Shown here: positions 1-9,519 of the stretch, one piece after another
How the letters are laid out: each line of letters begins with the position of its first letter
How positions within the stretch are numbered: the first letter of the stretch is position 1
Assembly: GCF_000422685.1 (NCBI RefSeq)
Contig: NZ_AUGN01000016.1
Coordinates: 1-45,377 of the forward strand
Length of the DNA stretch: 45,377 bases
Origin: Flavobacterium gelidilacus DSM 15343
GTDB lineage: Bacteria; Bacteroidota; Bacteroidia; Flavobacteriales; Flavobacteriaceae
Reading direction: 5' to 3'
Translations under genes and position numbers: made by a program
The notes under the pieces: generated by a model
Told to the model about the DNA's origin: nothing
The model's database searches: none
What the model saw: only the letters and a program-made list of their open reading frames with translations

Positions 1-3000
1 ATATTGATAAGGAGCTGTTCCACCAGTTACATTAAAGGCTTGAATAGTCCCTGTAGTTATACAAGTTAATTGTTGGGTTACCTGTGATTGACCTGTTATA
101 GGAGTAGGTTCTGTTATTGTAACGTTAATTGTGTAATCACACTCATGTGTTGGTTTAGTGTATTTTATATCAATTGTATAAGTTCCAGAAGCTAATCCAG
201 TAAAAACATTTGAATTTTGAAAAGTAATTCCTCCATCAATACTATAAGTTATGGCATATCCATTTGAAGGTAAAGCAGAAATAGTAGCTGTTCCATTACT
301 CAACCCATTACATGTTACGTTTGTATGAGTTTCGGTAATTGTTACTGTTGGTTCAGCTGTAACTGTTACTATATTTGATAACGAAGTACAGTTATTACTA
401 TCAACAATTATATATTGATAAGTTCCAATTTGAGTTATATCATACTCAAATATTTCGTAGGTTTGATAAGCATAGTTTCCTGATGCTACTGGGATTCCAT
501 TGTAACTATAAACAGCATAATTGTATGGAGCTAAACCACCAGATGGTGTTAAAGTTACTTGACCATTTACACAACTAATATTTTGTGTTACTGCTGCACT
601 AACTGCTAAGTCTGATAAATCTTGTATAGTAACTTGTTCTGTATATGTACAACCATCATCTGTAGTTGCTGTTACTGTATAATTTCCAGGGTTTAAATTA
701 GAAAATAAATGATCATTATCTGTTGAAGGCCCAAAAGTTGCTATTGTCGTTGCTCCTTGCGAAATTTGAAAATAATACTGTGGCTCTACTCCATTAGTTT
801 GCACTCTAATACTTCCAAAACCATCATTACAAAGTTTATCTGTAACAATTACATCAACATCTAAAATTTGATTTAAGATATTAATATTTGGAAACTCAAA
901 AAGACATCCTCCAGTTACTCCTGTTTGTTGAATGTATACAGTATAATTCCCAGCAGTTGTTATAGGAATTACATTGTTTGATGAAAAAGGACCTGTAGGA
1001 GATAAACTGAATTCGTATGTAGAAGGAATATTATTTATAGTAATTGAACCAGGTGTTGTACAAATAATATTTGACGTTACAATATCAGGATTTAATGTGT
1101 TTTGGAAAACATTGAAATAAAAATTTCTAAAACACCCATTCTGGTAGTTAAATATAACTTGATATTCACCAGCAGTAGTTACGTTAAAGTTTGGCCCAGT
1201 TCCAACAGTATTCCATGTGCAACTAGGATTTGTATTAGCACAGTTATTAATTCCAACTGGAGCACAACTTCCAGGTACTAATTGTTGCCATTGAATGCTG
1301 ATAGCATTGTTTACTCCAGATTGTATTAATACAGAATCATTCAATCCACATAAAAATATTTTTGGTAACTGTGAACCATCATTTGGACAAGTTTCTACAA
1401 CGTTGGCATAAGGTATTGCCGGATTTGAACTTATCGCATTATTAAAATCAACAACTGTTACGGTTTCATAAATGGATACACAAGGAGGCGGAATTGACAA
1501 AAACACAGTATAAGTTCCTGTAGCATTAACAGTTATTGTTTGTGTATTTCCAATTGTATTTCCTGAAGAATCTTGCCATAAATACGTATCGTAACCATCA
1601 GCTCCTGTTAATTCTAAAGTATTTCCACATAAAATTTCTGTTCTTGTAAAAATACAATCATCAATATTTGCTATAAAATTAGTTGTTCCTGGTGTTGGAT
1701 AATTACAATTGTCATATCCATTAAAACTAGGATTATCTGTAATAACTTGACTGTTTAATTCTCCATTATAAGAAACATAAGCTTGATTAATTACTTGATT
1801 AGTACAAGCGTCTCTAAAATCCTCACAATTTAAAGGCAACTTAACCTTAATTTTTATTGTATAAGCTGGATCTCCAATTTCAACTAAATTATTTGGTATG
1901 GAAAATGTAAATTGATTTGTTGTTGGGTTAAAAACATAAGTAACTCCTGGTGGTAAAATTAAATCTCCAGGCTGTATAGTTCCGTTTGCTGGAAATATTG
2001 CGTTACTCGGTAATATATCTGTAAGGGTAAAATTCAATGCATTATCATTTCCAGTATTTTGAAAAGTTAAGGTATAAAAAATTTCTTGACCCAAACTTAA
2101 GGTTTGGCCGTTAACATTATTGCCAGAAATATCTTCAACTTGTTTAATTAATGGAATTTGTGGTTCAATAATTTCAACATCAAAAGAAGTAAAAAACACA
2201 TCATATTTATCACCACTTGAAACCGCTCTCAATGTTACACCAGTCTCATTATTAGGAATTACGCTATTTCCGGGATTATTAACTCTATTTAAGTGAGCAT
2301 CCCAACCAAGTGTATTTAAACTATTTGGATTTCGGGCATTAAAAAAAGCACTATTTAAAGTAATTGAAGAATTAAAATAATTAGTTGTAACTGGAGCTGC
2401 AGGTGGCGGTGTATTTGACAATGTAGTGTATCCACCTACTGAATTTGCTTTAATTCTTAATTGATCACCTGTAACTCTATTATCACCTTCTAAAGTAGAT
2501 ATTCCTAATTTTGCTCTTACTGGAAAAGGTGCAGGTAAAGTAGAAAACCCAGAAACAGGAATATCTAAATTTCCTGCATTTGAAGCTACTACCGCATATC
2601 CATCAAAAGTTGATATTTTTTTACCAGGTAAATTAATGTTTTCATATACAATTACTAATGTCCATCCACCTGCTACACCTCCCGGTATAGAGAAAGATCC
2701 TGAACTACTTCCATTTGTACTTACTCTAATATTCCCAACAAAATAGGTTCCGTTTGGATTAGCTAATCCAGATATTAAAGTAGTTACATCAGCAAAGCAT
2801 CCATAAGGACCATGCGTTACATTTGTTTGATTAGCATCAGCAAAACCATTATATAAAACTTCATCAGCAATTACATCAACATAAGCACCACCGGGTACTC
2901 TAAATTTTACTTGATTCCAATCTGTTTCTCTTCCACTAGAGGGATCATTACCAATATTATACCTGTAAGTTGCCGACCAATATAACCCTGCATGAACAAT

Positions 3001-3312
3001 TTTTGAACATGAAGCATCAGCAATTGTTAAGTTTGCACTACTAGAGTTAAATGTTTGTGTTGAACCATCAATATCAATAAATTGCATATTGGTTTGGTCA
3101 TTATAAATAGACGAATTTCCTGTAGTATTGTATGCCGTATTTGGGTTTGGACTTCTATTAACAATATTGTTAGAAATCATGGTTAAATCTCCTCTTACTG
3201 TTGTTTGAAATCGAACATCAAAAGGGTTTTTAATTTGTGCTGAAGACGTAATTGTTCCTAATGCTAAAATTAGAATAGCAACAAATTTTTGAGATAGGGT
3301 AATTTTTCTCAT
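1..3312 (-). CDS. sprB: SprB-like giant surface adhesin, N-terminal part (runs off left edge)
   Basis: The frame is open for 1104 codons from the ATG at 3312-3310 to the window edge, so only the N-terminal part is present. Residues 1-24 are a signal peptide ending in SSAQ. Residues about 25-380 form a domain containing AGLYWSATYRYN and GGVAGGWTLVIVYE, also found in the protein at 23566. About 385-470 resembles a DUF11-type Ig-like fold (QEIFYTLTFQNTG). Several Cys-containing Ig/PKD-like modules follow. Residues about 995-1068 look like a SprB repeat (NVTCNGLSNGTATIS). It starts 3 bp after the SprD-like gene, last of three co-directional genes. In F. johnsoniae SprB is a mobile gliding adhesin exported by the T9SS, encoded after sprC and sprD. 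The identification rests on that synteny and the repeat; another large T9SS adhesin is possible. The C-terminal sorting domain would lie outside the window. Confidence 0.72.
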   Translation of the reverse strand, partial: MRKITLSQKFVAILILALGTITSSAQIKNPFDVRFQTTVRGDLTMISNNIVNRSPNPNTAYNTTGNSSIYNDQTNMQFIDIDGSTQTFNSSSANLTIADASCSKIVHAGLYWSATYRYNIGNDPSSGRETDWNQVKFRVPGGAYVDVIADEVLYNGFADANQTNVTHGPYGCFADVTTLISGLANPNGTYFVGNIRVSTNGSSSGSFSIPGGVAGGWTLVIVYENINLPGKKISTFDGYAVVASNAGNLDIPVSGFSTLPAPFPVRAKLGISTLEGDNRVTGDQLRIKANSVGGYTTLSNTPPPAAPVTTNYFNSSITLNSAFFNARNPNSLNTLGWDAHLNRVNNPGNSVIPNNETGVTLRAVSSGDKYDVFFTSFDVEIIEPQIPLIKQVEDISGNNVNGQTLSLGQEIFYTLTFQNTGNDNALNFTLTDILPSNAIFPANGTIQPGDLILPPGVTYVFNPTTNQFTFSIPNNLVEIGDPAYTIKIKVKLPLNCEDFRDACTNQVINQAYVSYNGELNSQVITDNPSFNGYDNCNYPTPGTTNFIANIDDCIFTRTEILCGNTLELTGADGYDTYLWQDSSGNTIGNTQTITVNATGTYTVFLSIPPPCVSIYETVTVVDFNNAISSNPAIPYANVVETCPNDGSQLPKIFLCGLNDSVLIQSGVNNAISIQWQQLVPGSCAPVGINNCANTNPSCTWNTVGTGPNFNVTTAGEYQVIFNYQNGCFRNFYFNVFQNTLNPDIVTSNIICTTPGSITINNIPSTYEFSLSPTGPFSSNNVIPITTAGNYTVYIQQTGVTGGCLFEFPNINILNQILDVDVIVTDKLCNDGFGSIRVQTNGVEPQYYFQISQGATTIATFGPSTDNDHLFSNLNPGNYTVTATTDDGCTYTEQVTIQDLSDLAVSAAVTQNISCVNGQVTLTPSGGLAPYNYAVYSYNGIPVASGNYAYQTYEIFEYDITQIGTYQYIIVDSNNCTSLSNIVTVTAEPTVTITETHTNVTCNGLSNGTATISALPSNGYAITYSIDGGITFQNSNVFTGLASGTYTIDIKYTKPTHECDYTINVTITEPTPITGQSQVTQQLTCITTGTIQAFNVTGGTAPYQY

Positions 3313-3315
3313 AGG

Positions 3316-4704
3316 TTATAGTATTGGTAAAATCCACATAGTTTCGGGGTACTTATTGTTGAATTTTGTTTGATATGCTTTTTTGGCGGCTTCATAACTT
3401 TCAAAACGTTCTATGTAAACATAGTTCCATTGATTTCCAGATGTTTTAAATGATCCACTTTTGTTTAATCCTTTTTTCTTTAACTCACTTATAAATTTCG
3501 ACGCTTTCTTTTTATCTTTATAAATAGTAGCAATCACATAATATCCTTTCTTAACTCCTGTATTTTTTTCTGGGAGTAGTAAATAATTAATGTTATCGTT
3601 CTCAGCATTTAATACAAACTCTTCTAGTTTTTTAACAATTGTATTGTTAGTTTCTACAATAGTCTGATTATAAATATTTTGTTTAAACCTGTCAATTTCC
3701 TCTTGTTCTAGGGTTTGGTTTTTAAGTCTTTCAGCTTCTTCTTGTTTATCAACTTTTGGCTTTTTGGCATAAGCTGAAAATTCTTCATTACTATCTAATG
3801 TTAGGGCCAAAAATATTTCGTGAGTAGCTCCTAAATTTGTAATTTCTTTACCTAATCCTCTTTCATAATTATAACCTAAAGCAATTTTTTGTGAGATATT
3901 TATTCCTAAACCACCCGAAACACCATAATAATCACTATAAGAAGCTTGTATCCAACCTGCTCTTGGAACATTGTATAAGACTCCACCAGAGTAGTCAAAG
4001 TCTTCCATAGCTATATATTTTCCTCTTCCTAAAAAGGTTAAACTACTATTTTCAAATAAATTTGAAGCATTCTCCAAAGTGTATATATACGACAAATGAC
4101 TTGATATCGTTTTTTCTCCAAATTTGGTTTGCATTTCACCTAACTTAAAATTATAATCCACCAAATTATCACCATAAACACCAAAGTTAAACTTTCCGAT
4201 TTGAACAGATAATCCTGGATTTAACATCAGCATACTTGTATTATCATATTGTTCCAAATACGGATCTGCTTCACCAGTTATTATTTTACCTCTGTTTAAA
4301 CCCGAATTAAAAAAGACCATATTAAATCCAAAAGACAATATAGTTTCGTCATTTAAACGGACTCCTTTTGCATAATTAGCAATAGCTCCAATGCTTTTCC
4401 AGACGCCTACTTCTTGTTGATAAATACCTAAACCATAACCACTATTTTCATAATTGTTGCCAGAATAATTTACCATGTAAGTTTTTGGCGATTCACCATA
4501 ATCAAACCATTGATTTCTATGATAAGCTACATATTCTGATTTATAACTATTAAATATTGATAACGTTGGGTTAACTAAATTTCTATTAAAGCGCATAAAT
4601 GTCTGAGACGGCATTATAAACTCATCACTGCTATCAGTTTGAGCATTAGTCATAACACAGCTTAAGGCAAGCCCTATAATAAAAAGAAGTTTGTGTCTAT
4701 TCAT
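3316..4704 (-). CDS. sprD: PorP/SprF-family outer-membrane protein with SPOR-like C-terminus (SprD-like)
   Basis: This 462-residue protein has a signal peptide (cleavage near TNAQ, residue 22). Residues about 30-310 have the alternating pattern of a PorP/SprF-type outer-membrane beta-barrel (NPTLSIFN near the start, then repeated GYGLGIYQ-like strands). A charged linker (about 315-380) leads to a C-terminal segment (about 388-462) with GYYVIATIYKDKKKASKFI and a final TMWILPIL, which resembles a SPOR fold. The same tail type ends the protein at 23566. PorP/SprF proteins assist secretion or surface attachment of specific T9SS adhesins. It lies 2 bp after the SprC-like gene and 3 bp before the SprB-like gene, so the three are almost certainly one transcript. 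The position fits F. johnsoniae SprD. The family call is firm; the SprD name is an inference from gene order. Confidence 0.75.
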   Translation of the reverse strand: MNRHKLLFIIGLALSCVMTNAQTDSSDEFIMPSQTFMRFNRNLVNPTLSIFNSYKSEYVAYHRNQWFDYGESPKTYMVNYSGNNYENSGYGLGIYQQEVGVWKSIGAIANYAKGVRLNDETILSFGFNMVFFNSGLNRGKIITGEADPYLEQYDNTSMLMLNPGLSVQIGKFNFGVYGDNLVDYNFKLGEMQTKFGEKTISSHLSYIYTLENASNLFENSSLTFLGRGKYIAMEDFDYSGGVLYNVPRAGWIQASYSDYYGVSGGLGINISQKIALGYNYERGLGKEITNLGATHEIFLALTLDSNEEFSAYAKKPKVDKQEEAERLKNQTLEQEEIDRFKQNIYNQTIVETNNTIVKKLEEFVLNAENDNINYLLLPEKNTGVKKGYYVIATIYKDKKKASKFISELKKKGLNKSGSFKTSGNQWNYVYIERFESYEAAKKAYQTKFNNKYPETMWILPIL

Positions 4705-4706
4705 TC

Positions 4707-6902
4707 TTATTGTATTACTGATATCGTTCCTTGATATATGGTCGAATTATCGCGTATTATTTTGTAATAAAAAATTCTATTATTTTTTGAAACTGGTTCA
4801 AATGGCCAATTATTCTGATAATCATTTGATCTATAAACAATTTGCTGATTGGATGAAAATATTACAATCTCAACATTATTTTGATAAGCAAGTTCCTCTG
4901 TAATTATCCAAGTATCATTTTTCCCATCATTATTTGGAGTTATAGTATTTGGAATTATAGCACTAAAAACTTTAGGTTGAATTAAAACAGTAAAATTTCT
5001 AATAATTTCACAGCCATTAAGTTGTGCAACTAGTTGAATCGTAATTTCTTGATTAACTATAATTTCGTTAGTTGAATTTTCTAAAACACCATCGATAAAC
5101 CATTCATAAGAATCTGCCCCAGAAGCAGTAATTGTTATTTCCTCACCTTCATTAATGTAAATGTCTTCATCATAATTTGTTACTAATAGATTTTCATCTA
5201 TTGTTGCAACGGCTATTATATCTGAATTTAATTCACAGCCTAAAAAAGATATTTTTAAATAGTAATCACCTGCTAAGGTTGCAATAAAAGTAGTATTTGT
5301 CCCTAAAACTGTAGCATCACCATCCATAAACCATTGATAAGTAAAAATTGGATCTGTAATAGATGAAGTAATTGTAACATCAGTATTAGTACTACATAAA
5401 ATACCATCTGTTGTTAAGTTTATAGTTTCGTCAATTTTTAATTTAACATCCAAAGCATTTGAAGAAACTATTTGACCGTCTGTAAATTTAGCTTCAACAC
5501 GATAATTTCCATTTTCACTATAATTAGGTATTGTATAGCTAGAAGAATTAGCTCCAATTATAGCAATATTATTTTTATACCATATATAAGTTACACCAAT
5601 GTTTGATGGAACTGCAACTGTCAGTAAATTTGAACTTGCTTCAAAATCTTGAACTTTGAGAATTTCTGTAATATTCTGACAACTTGAATAATCCGCATCG
5701 TGAATTATTGTTAAATTAAATGAAGTATATAGAGTAACTAACGTAGAAACATCTTTTTCAAGAATACAGCCTGTATTTTGTTTTACTAAAACTTTATAAA
5801 CTCCTGTTTGAGTTATGGCTAAAGAATTACTTACTTCTCCAATAATTTCTATGTTATTTTTATACCATTTATAGGTAGGACTTATTGCATTAGTAGTACA
5901 AGTTAATGTTTTACTTTGTCCAGGCAGCAAGTTAATTTCTGCTCCTGAATCTAATGAAAGAGTAAAACTATTTTCTGTTAGAGCTAAAACATTTGAATTA
6001 ATCACACAAGCCGAATTTGAAGCCACTAATGAATAACTTCCCGCTTGCGTTGCATTATATGTTGCACTAGTTGCACCACTTATTGACATATTGTTTAAAT
6101 ACCATTGATATGTATAACCCGAACTAGCAATCACACTTGATAATAATAAACCTGTTGAAGGGCAAATATTTGTAGCGTTGCCTTGCGAGCTAATAGTTAA
6201 TGTCTCTGATGGAGCTACGTTAACTGATACAGCATTGGAGTATGAATTATAATTACATGTTCCATTTCCATAATTGACGCTAGCAAAATAACTACCTGAA
6301 TCTGTAATGAGTAAACTTGGACCAGTTTGTCCAGAAATAATCACGTTATTTTTTCTCCAAACATATGTTAACTGAGAAAAATTTAGAGGACTATTCGGTC
6401 CGCTATCAATAGTTAAATTGAAAGTTGAAGTGCTACAAATTGATTGGTTAAAAACACCATTGTTTATAGTAAAAGGTTGGTTATAGACAGCGTAATTTGC
6501 TGAAAAGGCAGAACTTGAAGGACTAGTACTTACTGGAGAAGAACTTTTTACACGAATTCTATAATTTGTTCCATTAACATCTGTTGGAAAAGGAAAAGAA
6601 ACATTAACAGGAGAAGTTATTGCACTAGAAGTTGTTAATACTGTAGGTGAAGAAAAACTCCCAGCGGCATTAGATAATTCTATAGTAAATAAATTTCCCG
6701 AACCTAAATTTGAAGTAGGAGAAAATGAAAAACTAAGATTGTAATTGTTAAAAGTTGTTGAAGCACATACCGCGGTAAATCCTAAAGTAGGTGTGTTTAT
6801 TGTAATTTGCGCTGTGGCAATAATACAACTTATTAACAAGGCTGTTGTTAAAAAAACTTTTTTGTTCAACAAAGCTAACGGGGCAATTAACTTTTGTAAC
6901 AT
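4707..6902 (-). CDS. sprC: Ig-like repeat protein with T9SS type B sorting domain (SprC-like)
   Basis: This 731-residue secreted protein has a signal peptide ending near IIATAQ (residue 32). Between about 150 and 640 are tandem Ig/PKD-like modules with a recurring pattern of YxWYKNN, then a Gly and Ser turn, then GxYxV, with Cys pairs; examples are YQWYLNNMSISGAT and YKWYKNNIEIIGEV. The last 80 or so residues carry the gliding-motility-associated C-terminal domain (CHU_C, T9SS type B sorting signal), seen as ITPNNDGKNDTW, then VEIVIFSSN and FYYKIIRDN. It should be exported by the T9SS and held at the cell surface. It is first of a three-gene operon with a good Bacteroidota promoter upstream. 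Position before SprD-like and SprB-like genes matches F. johnsoniae sprC, where sprC mutants fail to form spreading colonies. Domain calls are firm; the name is by synteny. Confidence 0.75.
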   Translation of the reverse strand: MLQKLIAPLALLNKKVFLTTALLISCIIATAQITINTPTLGFTAVCASTTFNNYNLSFSFSPTSNLGSGNLFTIELSNAAGSFSSPTVLTTSSAITSPVNVSFPFPTDVNGTNYRIRVKSSSPVSTSPSSSAFSANYAVYNQPFTINNGVFNQSICSTSTFNLTIDSGPNSPLNFSQLTYVWRKNNVIISGQTGPSLLITDSGSYFASVNYGNGTCNYNSYSNAVSVNVAPSETLTISSQGNATNICPSTGLLLSSVIASSGYTYQWYLNNMSISGATSATYNATQAGSYSLVASNSACVINSNVLALTENSFTLSLDSGAEINLLPGQSKTLTCTTNAISPTYKWYKNNIEIIGEVSNSLAITQTGVYKVLVKQNTGCILEKDVSTLVTLYTSFNLTIIHDADYSSCQNITEILKVQDFEASSNLLTVAVPSNIGVTYIWYKNNIAIIGANSSSYTIPNYSENGNYRVEAKFTDGQIVSSNALDVKLKIDETINLTTDGILCSTNTDVTITSSITDPIFTYQWFMDGDATVLGTNTTFIATLAGDYYLKISFLGCELNSDIIAVATIDENLLVTNYDEDIYINEGEEITITASGADSYEWFIDGVLENSTNEIIVNQEITIQLVAQLNGCEIIRNFTVLIQPKVFSAIIPNTITPNNDGKNDTWIITEELAYQNNVEIVIFSSNQQIVYRSNDYQNNWPFEPVSKNNRIFYYKIIRDNSTIYQGTISVIQ

Positions 6903-6944
6903 ATTGATTTCTAATTTAATATAAGTATCCGCATATTATAATCA

Positions 6945-6973
6945 CAAATATATAAAATTTTGTTAACAACCAA
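6945..6973 (-). promoter_or_regulatory. Promoter of the sprC-sprD-sprB-like operon
   Basis: Read on the minus strand there is TTG (6973-6971), an 18-bp spacer and TATATTTG (6952-6945), an exact fit to the Bacteroidota form TTG-N17-20-TAnnTTTG. It would give a leader of roughly 35 nt before the SprC-like ATG at 6902. Nothing similar lies between the three genes. Confidence 0.65.
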
Positions 6974-6980
6974 GTATTTT

Positions 6981-7003
6981 TTATCAACATTTCTTGTTGA
7001 TAA
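6981..7003. promoter_or_regulatory. Perfect inverted repeat upstream of the spr-like promoter (candidate operator)
   Basis: TTATCAACA (6981-6989) and TGTTGATAA (6995-7003) form a perfect 9-bp inverted repeat with a 5-bp centre. It sits 7 bp upstream of the -33 box of the sprC-like promoter, a usual place for an activator site. Each arm differs by one base from the DnaA-box consensus TTATCCACA. The function is unknown. Confidence 0.45.
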
Positions 7004-7119
7004 CCGTTAAAATCGATTAAAATACCCTTTTCTACGGTAAAACCACACTTTTTAAACTGCGAAACCGTATCAATATAATATTATATACCAATTCAATTTT
7101 TAGCCTTGATAATTTTAGT

Positions 7120-7127
7120 TATTTTTG
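7120..7127 (+). promoter_or_regulatory. Probable -7 element of the glnS promoter
   Basis: TATTTTTG fits TAnnTTTG and lies 16 bp before the glnS ATG, predicting a very short leader. No TTG is found at the usual 17-20 bp spacing, so this is a partial promoter match. Confidence 0.4.
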
Positions 7128-7143
7128 CTAAAAATATACCGAA

Positions 7144-8823
7144 ATGTCAGAACAAAAATCATTAAATTTCATAGAACAAATTATTAATGAAGACTTAAAA
7201 AACGGTTTATCTGATGATAAATTACGTTTTCGTTTTCCTCCTGAGCCAAATGGTTATTTACATATTGGTCATGCTAGTTCTATTTGTCTTAATTTTGGAT
7301 TAGGATTAGATTATAAAGCTCCTGTTAACCTACGTTTTGACGATACAAATCCTGCAAAAGAAGAGCAAGAATTTGTTGATGCCATTAAAAAAGATGTAGA
7401 ATGGCTTGGTTTTCAATGGGATAAAGAGTGTTATGCATCAGATTATTTTCAACAATTATATGATTGGACAATTGAATTAATCAAAAATGGAAAAGCTTAT
7501 GTCGACAGTCAATCTTCTGAAGAAATGGCTATTCAAAAAGGAACTCCAACACAATTTGGTACAGATTCTCCTTTCAGAAATCGCTCTATTGAAGAAAATT
7601 TAGATTTATTCGAACGTATGAAAAATGGTGAATTTCCAGAAGGAACTCACGTTTTACGTGCTAAAATAAGCATGAACGCAACAAATATGTTAATGCGTGA
7701 TCCATTGATTTATAGAATTTTACATAAAGAACATCACAGAACTGGAAACAATTGGTGTATTTATCCAATGTATGACTGGGCTCATGGCGAAAGTGATTAT
7801 ATCGAACAAATTTCACATTCATTCTGTACCTTAGAATTTTTACCCCACAGAGAATTATATGACTGGTTCTTAAATCAGATTTATGATGAGAATAAAGTAA
7901 GACCAAAACAACGTGAATTCGCGAGAAGAAATTTATCACACACTGTTGTTAGTAAACGTAAATTAGCTCAATTAGTTAGTGAAAATCACGTTTCAGGTTG
8001 GGATGATCCAAGAATGTCTACGATTTCTGGAATGAGAAGACGTGGATATACTCCAAAAGCCATAACAAATTTTGCCAATGCAATCGGAATCGCAAAACGT
8101 GATAACCTTATAGATGTTTCATTATTAGAGTTTTACGTTCGTGAAGATTTAAATAAAATTGCGCCTAGAGTAATGGCCGTTTTAAATCCTGTTAAGTTGG
8201 TAATAACTAATTATCCTGAAGGAAAAGAAGAACTTTTAGAAGCTGAAAATAATCAAGAAGAAGAGGAAATGACTTATAGAGAAGTTCCTTTTTCTAAAGA
8301 ATTATATATTGAAAGAGAAGATTTTCAGGAAGAAGCACATAAGAAATTTTTCCGTTTGACTTTAGGCACAGAAGTTCGTCTTAAAAATGCGTATATTATT
8401 AAAGGTGAATCGGTTATAAAAGATGCTGACGGAAATATTACTGAAATTCATTGTACTTATGATGAAGATTCTAGATCAGGAAGTGGTTCAGAAGCAAGTC
8501 AAAGAAAAGTAAAAGGAACCATTCATTGGGTTTCTACAAATCATGCTGTTGAAGCAGAAGTCAGAGTTTACGACAGGTTATTTACGCACGAAAATCCTGA
8601 TGGCGATAAAGAAGTAGATTTTAAAGAATACATAAATCCAAATTCATTAGAAGTTATAACTGGTTATGTAGAACCTTCTTTAGTAAATGCAAAAGAATTA
8701 GAACATTATCAATTTCAACGTTTAGGCTATTTCTGTGTCGATAGAGATTCAACAGCAGAAAAATTAGTTTTCAATAAAACAGTTGGATTGAGAGATACTT
8801 GGGCAAAAATTAGTAATCAATAA
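7144..8823 (+). CDS. glnS: Glutaminyl-tRNA synthetase
   Basis: This cytoplasmic enzyme charges tRNA-Gln with glutamine. The 559-residue length fits the bacterial GlnRS family. The class I signature is PPEPNGYLHIGHA (HIGH at residues 40-43), whose PEPNG form separates GlnRS from the bacterial GluRS form PSPTG. The KMSKS-type loop is VVSKRKL (residues 268-274). The typical anticodon-binding beta-barrel region follows, including RVYDRLFTHENP. The start is the first in-frame ATG after a candidate -7 element. It is divergent from the spr-like operon across about 240 bp and convergent with the small gene ending at 8832. With gltX at 10596-12098, the window holds both Glu- and Gln-specific enzymes, consistent with direct Gln-tRNA charging in this organism. 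Confidence 0.96.
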   Translation: MSEQKSLNFIEQIINEDLKNGLSDDKLRFRFPPEPNGYLHIGHASSICLNFGLGLDYKAPVNLRFDDTNPAKEEQEFVDAIKKDVEWLGFQWDKECYASDYFQQLYDWTIELIKNGKAYVDSQSSEEMAIQKGTPTQFGTDSPFRNRSIEENLDLFERMKNGEFPEGTHVLRAKISMNATNMLMRDPLIYRILHKEHHRTGNNWCIYPMYDWAHGESDYIEQISHSFCTLEFLPHRELYDWFLNQIYDENKVRPKQREFARRNLSHTVVSKRKLAQLVSENHVSGWDDPRMSTISGMRRRGYTPKAITNFANAIGIAKRDNLIDVSLLEFYVREDLNKIAPRVMAVLNPVKLVITNYPEGKEELLEAENNQEEEEMTYREVPFSKELYIEREDFQEEAHKKFFRLTLGTEVRLKNAYIIKGESVIKDADGNITEIHCTYDEDSRSGSGSEASQRKVKGTIHWVSTNHAVEAEVRVYDRLFTHENPDGDKEVDFKEYINPNSLEVITGYVEPSLVNAKELEHYQFQRLGYFCVDRDSTAEKLVFNKTVGLRDTWAKISNQ

Positions 8824-8831
8824 AAGCATTT

Positions 8832-9098
8832 TTATATAAGAGTATGTCTGTTTTTGCGAAGGTTATAATTATAATCCATTACAAATTTTTTAATACTCTC
8901 TTTATATTTTTTTTCTAAATTGATTTTTTCTTTTTTACCATTTTTTAGAATAACAACTAAATAATATTTTTTAAGAGAGAACAACCATTTTTTTTTAAAA
9001 TTGACATATATTTTTTCAATTTCTATAGTGTTATAATTATAATTATTTTTATTACTACTTATTTTTATGACACTATTATTCTCTATTTCTATTTTCAT
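8832..9098 (-). CDS. Small lysine-rich protein of unknown function
   Basis: I do not recognise this 88-residue protein. It is rich in Lys, Asn, Ile and Tyr, has no signal peptide or clear membrane segment, and contains YYLVVILKNGKKEKINL, which reads like two strands of a small beta fold (PH-like proteins have similar patterns, but that is a guess). Base composition is more AT-rich than the neighbouring housekeeping genes. A perfect 18-bp palindrome lies 19-36 bp upstream of its start. Its stop is only 8 bp from the convergent glnS stop, with no hairpin terminator between. It may be a real orphan gene or a chance frame in AT-rich DNA; the coherent hydrophobic and charged alternation slightly favours a real gene. 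Confidence 0.45.
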   Translation of the reverse strand: MKIEIENNSVIKISSNKNNYNYNTIEIEKIYVNFKKKWLFSLKKYYLVVILKNGKKEKINLEKKYKESIKKFVMDYNYNLRKNRHTLI

Positions 9099-9116
9099 CC
9101 TTTTAATATTTATTTT

Positions 9117-9134
9117 AAAAGTAATATTACTTTT
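9117..9134. repeat. Perfect 18-bp palindrome upstream of the small gene
   Basis: AAAAGTAATATTACTTTT equals its own reverse complement. It is centred about 27 bp before the start codon at 9098, where an operator would overlap a promoter. In such AT-rich DNA it could also be chance. Confidence 0.4.
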
Positions 9135-9381
9135 TACTAATATTTCATTAAAAAGATGAATTATAGAAAAGCTATCGATAATTTACTTTTTTAATAGATG
9201 AACAACAAGTTTTCTCCATTTCCATTTATTATTTGAATTTAAAAAATTTCACTAAAAATCGTATTAATCAATTGATTTATTTAAAACGATAGTTTTTATC
9301 TATTAAAAACAACCTTCATAAATCAATTTTAAGACATTTTTAAATTTGTTCTACATGCTTTATTAAGTTTGCTAATTTTCT

Positions 9382-9430
9382 TTCAAAAACATCTTTTATT
9401 TGAGTTTTTAACTTCAAAAACATCTTTTAT
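9382..9430. repeat. 18-bp direct repeat, 31-bp period
   Basis: TTCAAAAACATCTTTTAT occurs identically at 9382-9399 and 9413-9430, in the gene-poor stretch. No third full copy was seen. It is probably a local duplication. Confidence 0.6.
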
Positions 9431-9481
9431 CAAATTAAGATTTATTTTTTTTGAGTTTGACTCTTTTTTCAACTTTCATAT

Positions 9482-9519
9482 AAAAAAAAAGACCACTTTT
9501 TTTCAAAAGCAGTCTTTTT
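9482..9519 (-). terminator. Terminator after the stomatin-like gene
   Basis: AAAAAGAC (9486-9493) pairs with GTCTTTTT (9512-9519), and an inner CTTTT/AAAAG stem extends it after a short mismatch. On the minus strand it ends in a run of nine T. It lies about 40 bp past the stop of the gene at 9557-10504. Confidence 0.65.
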
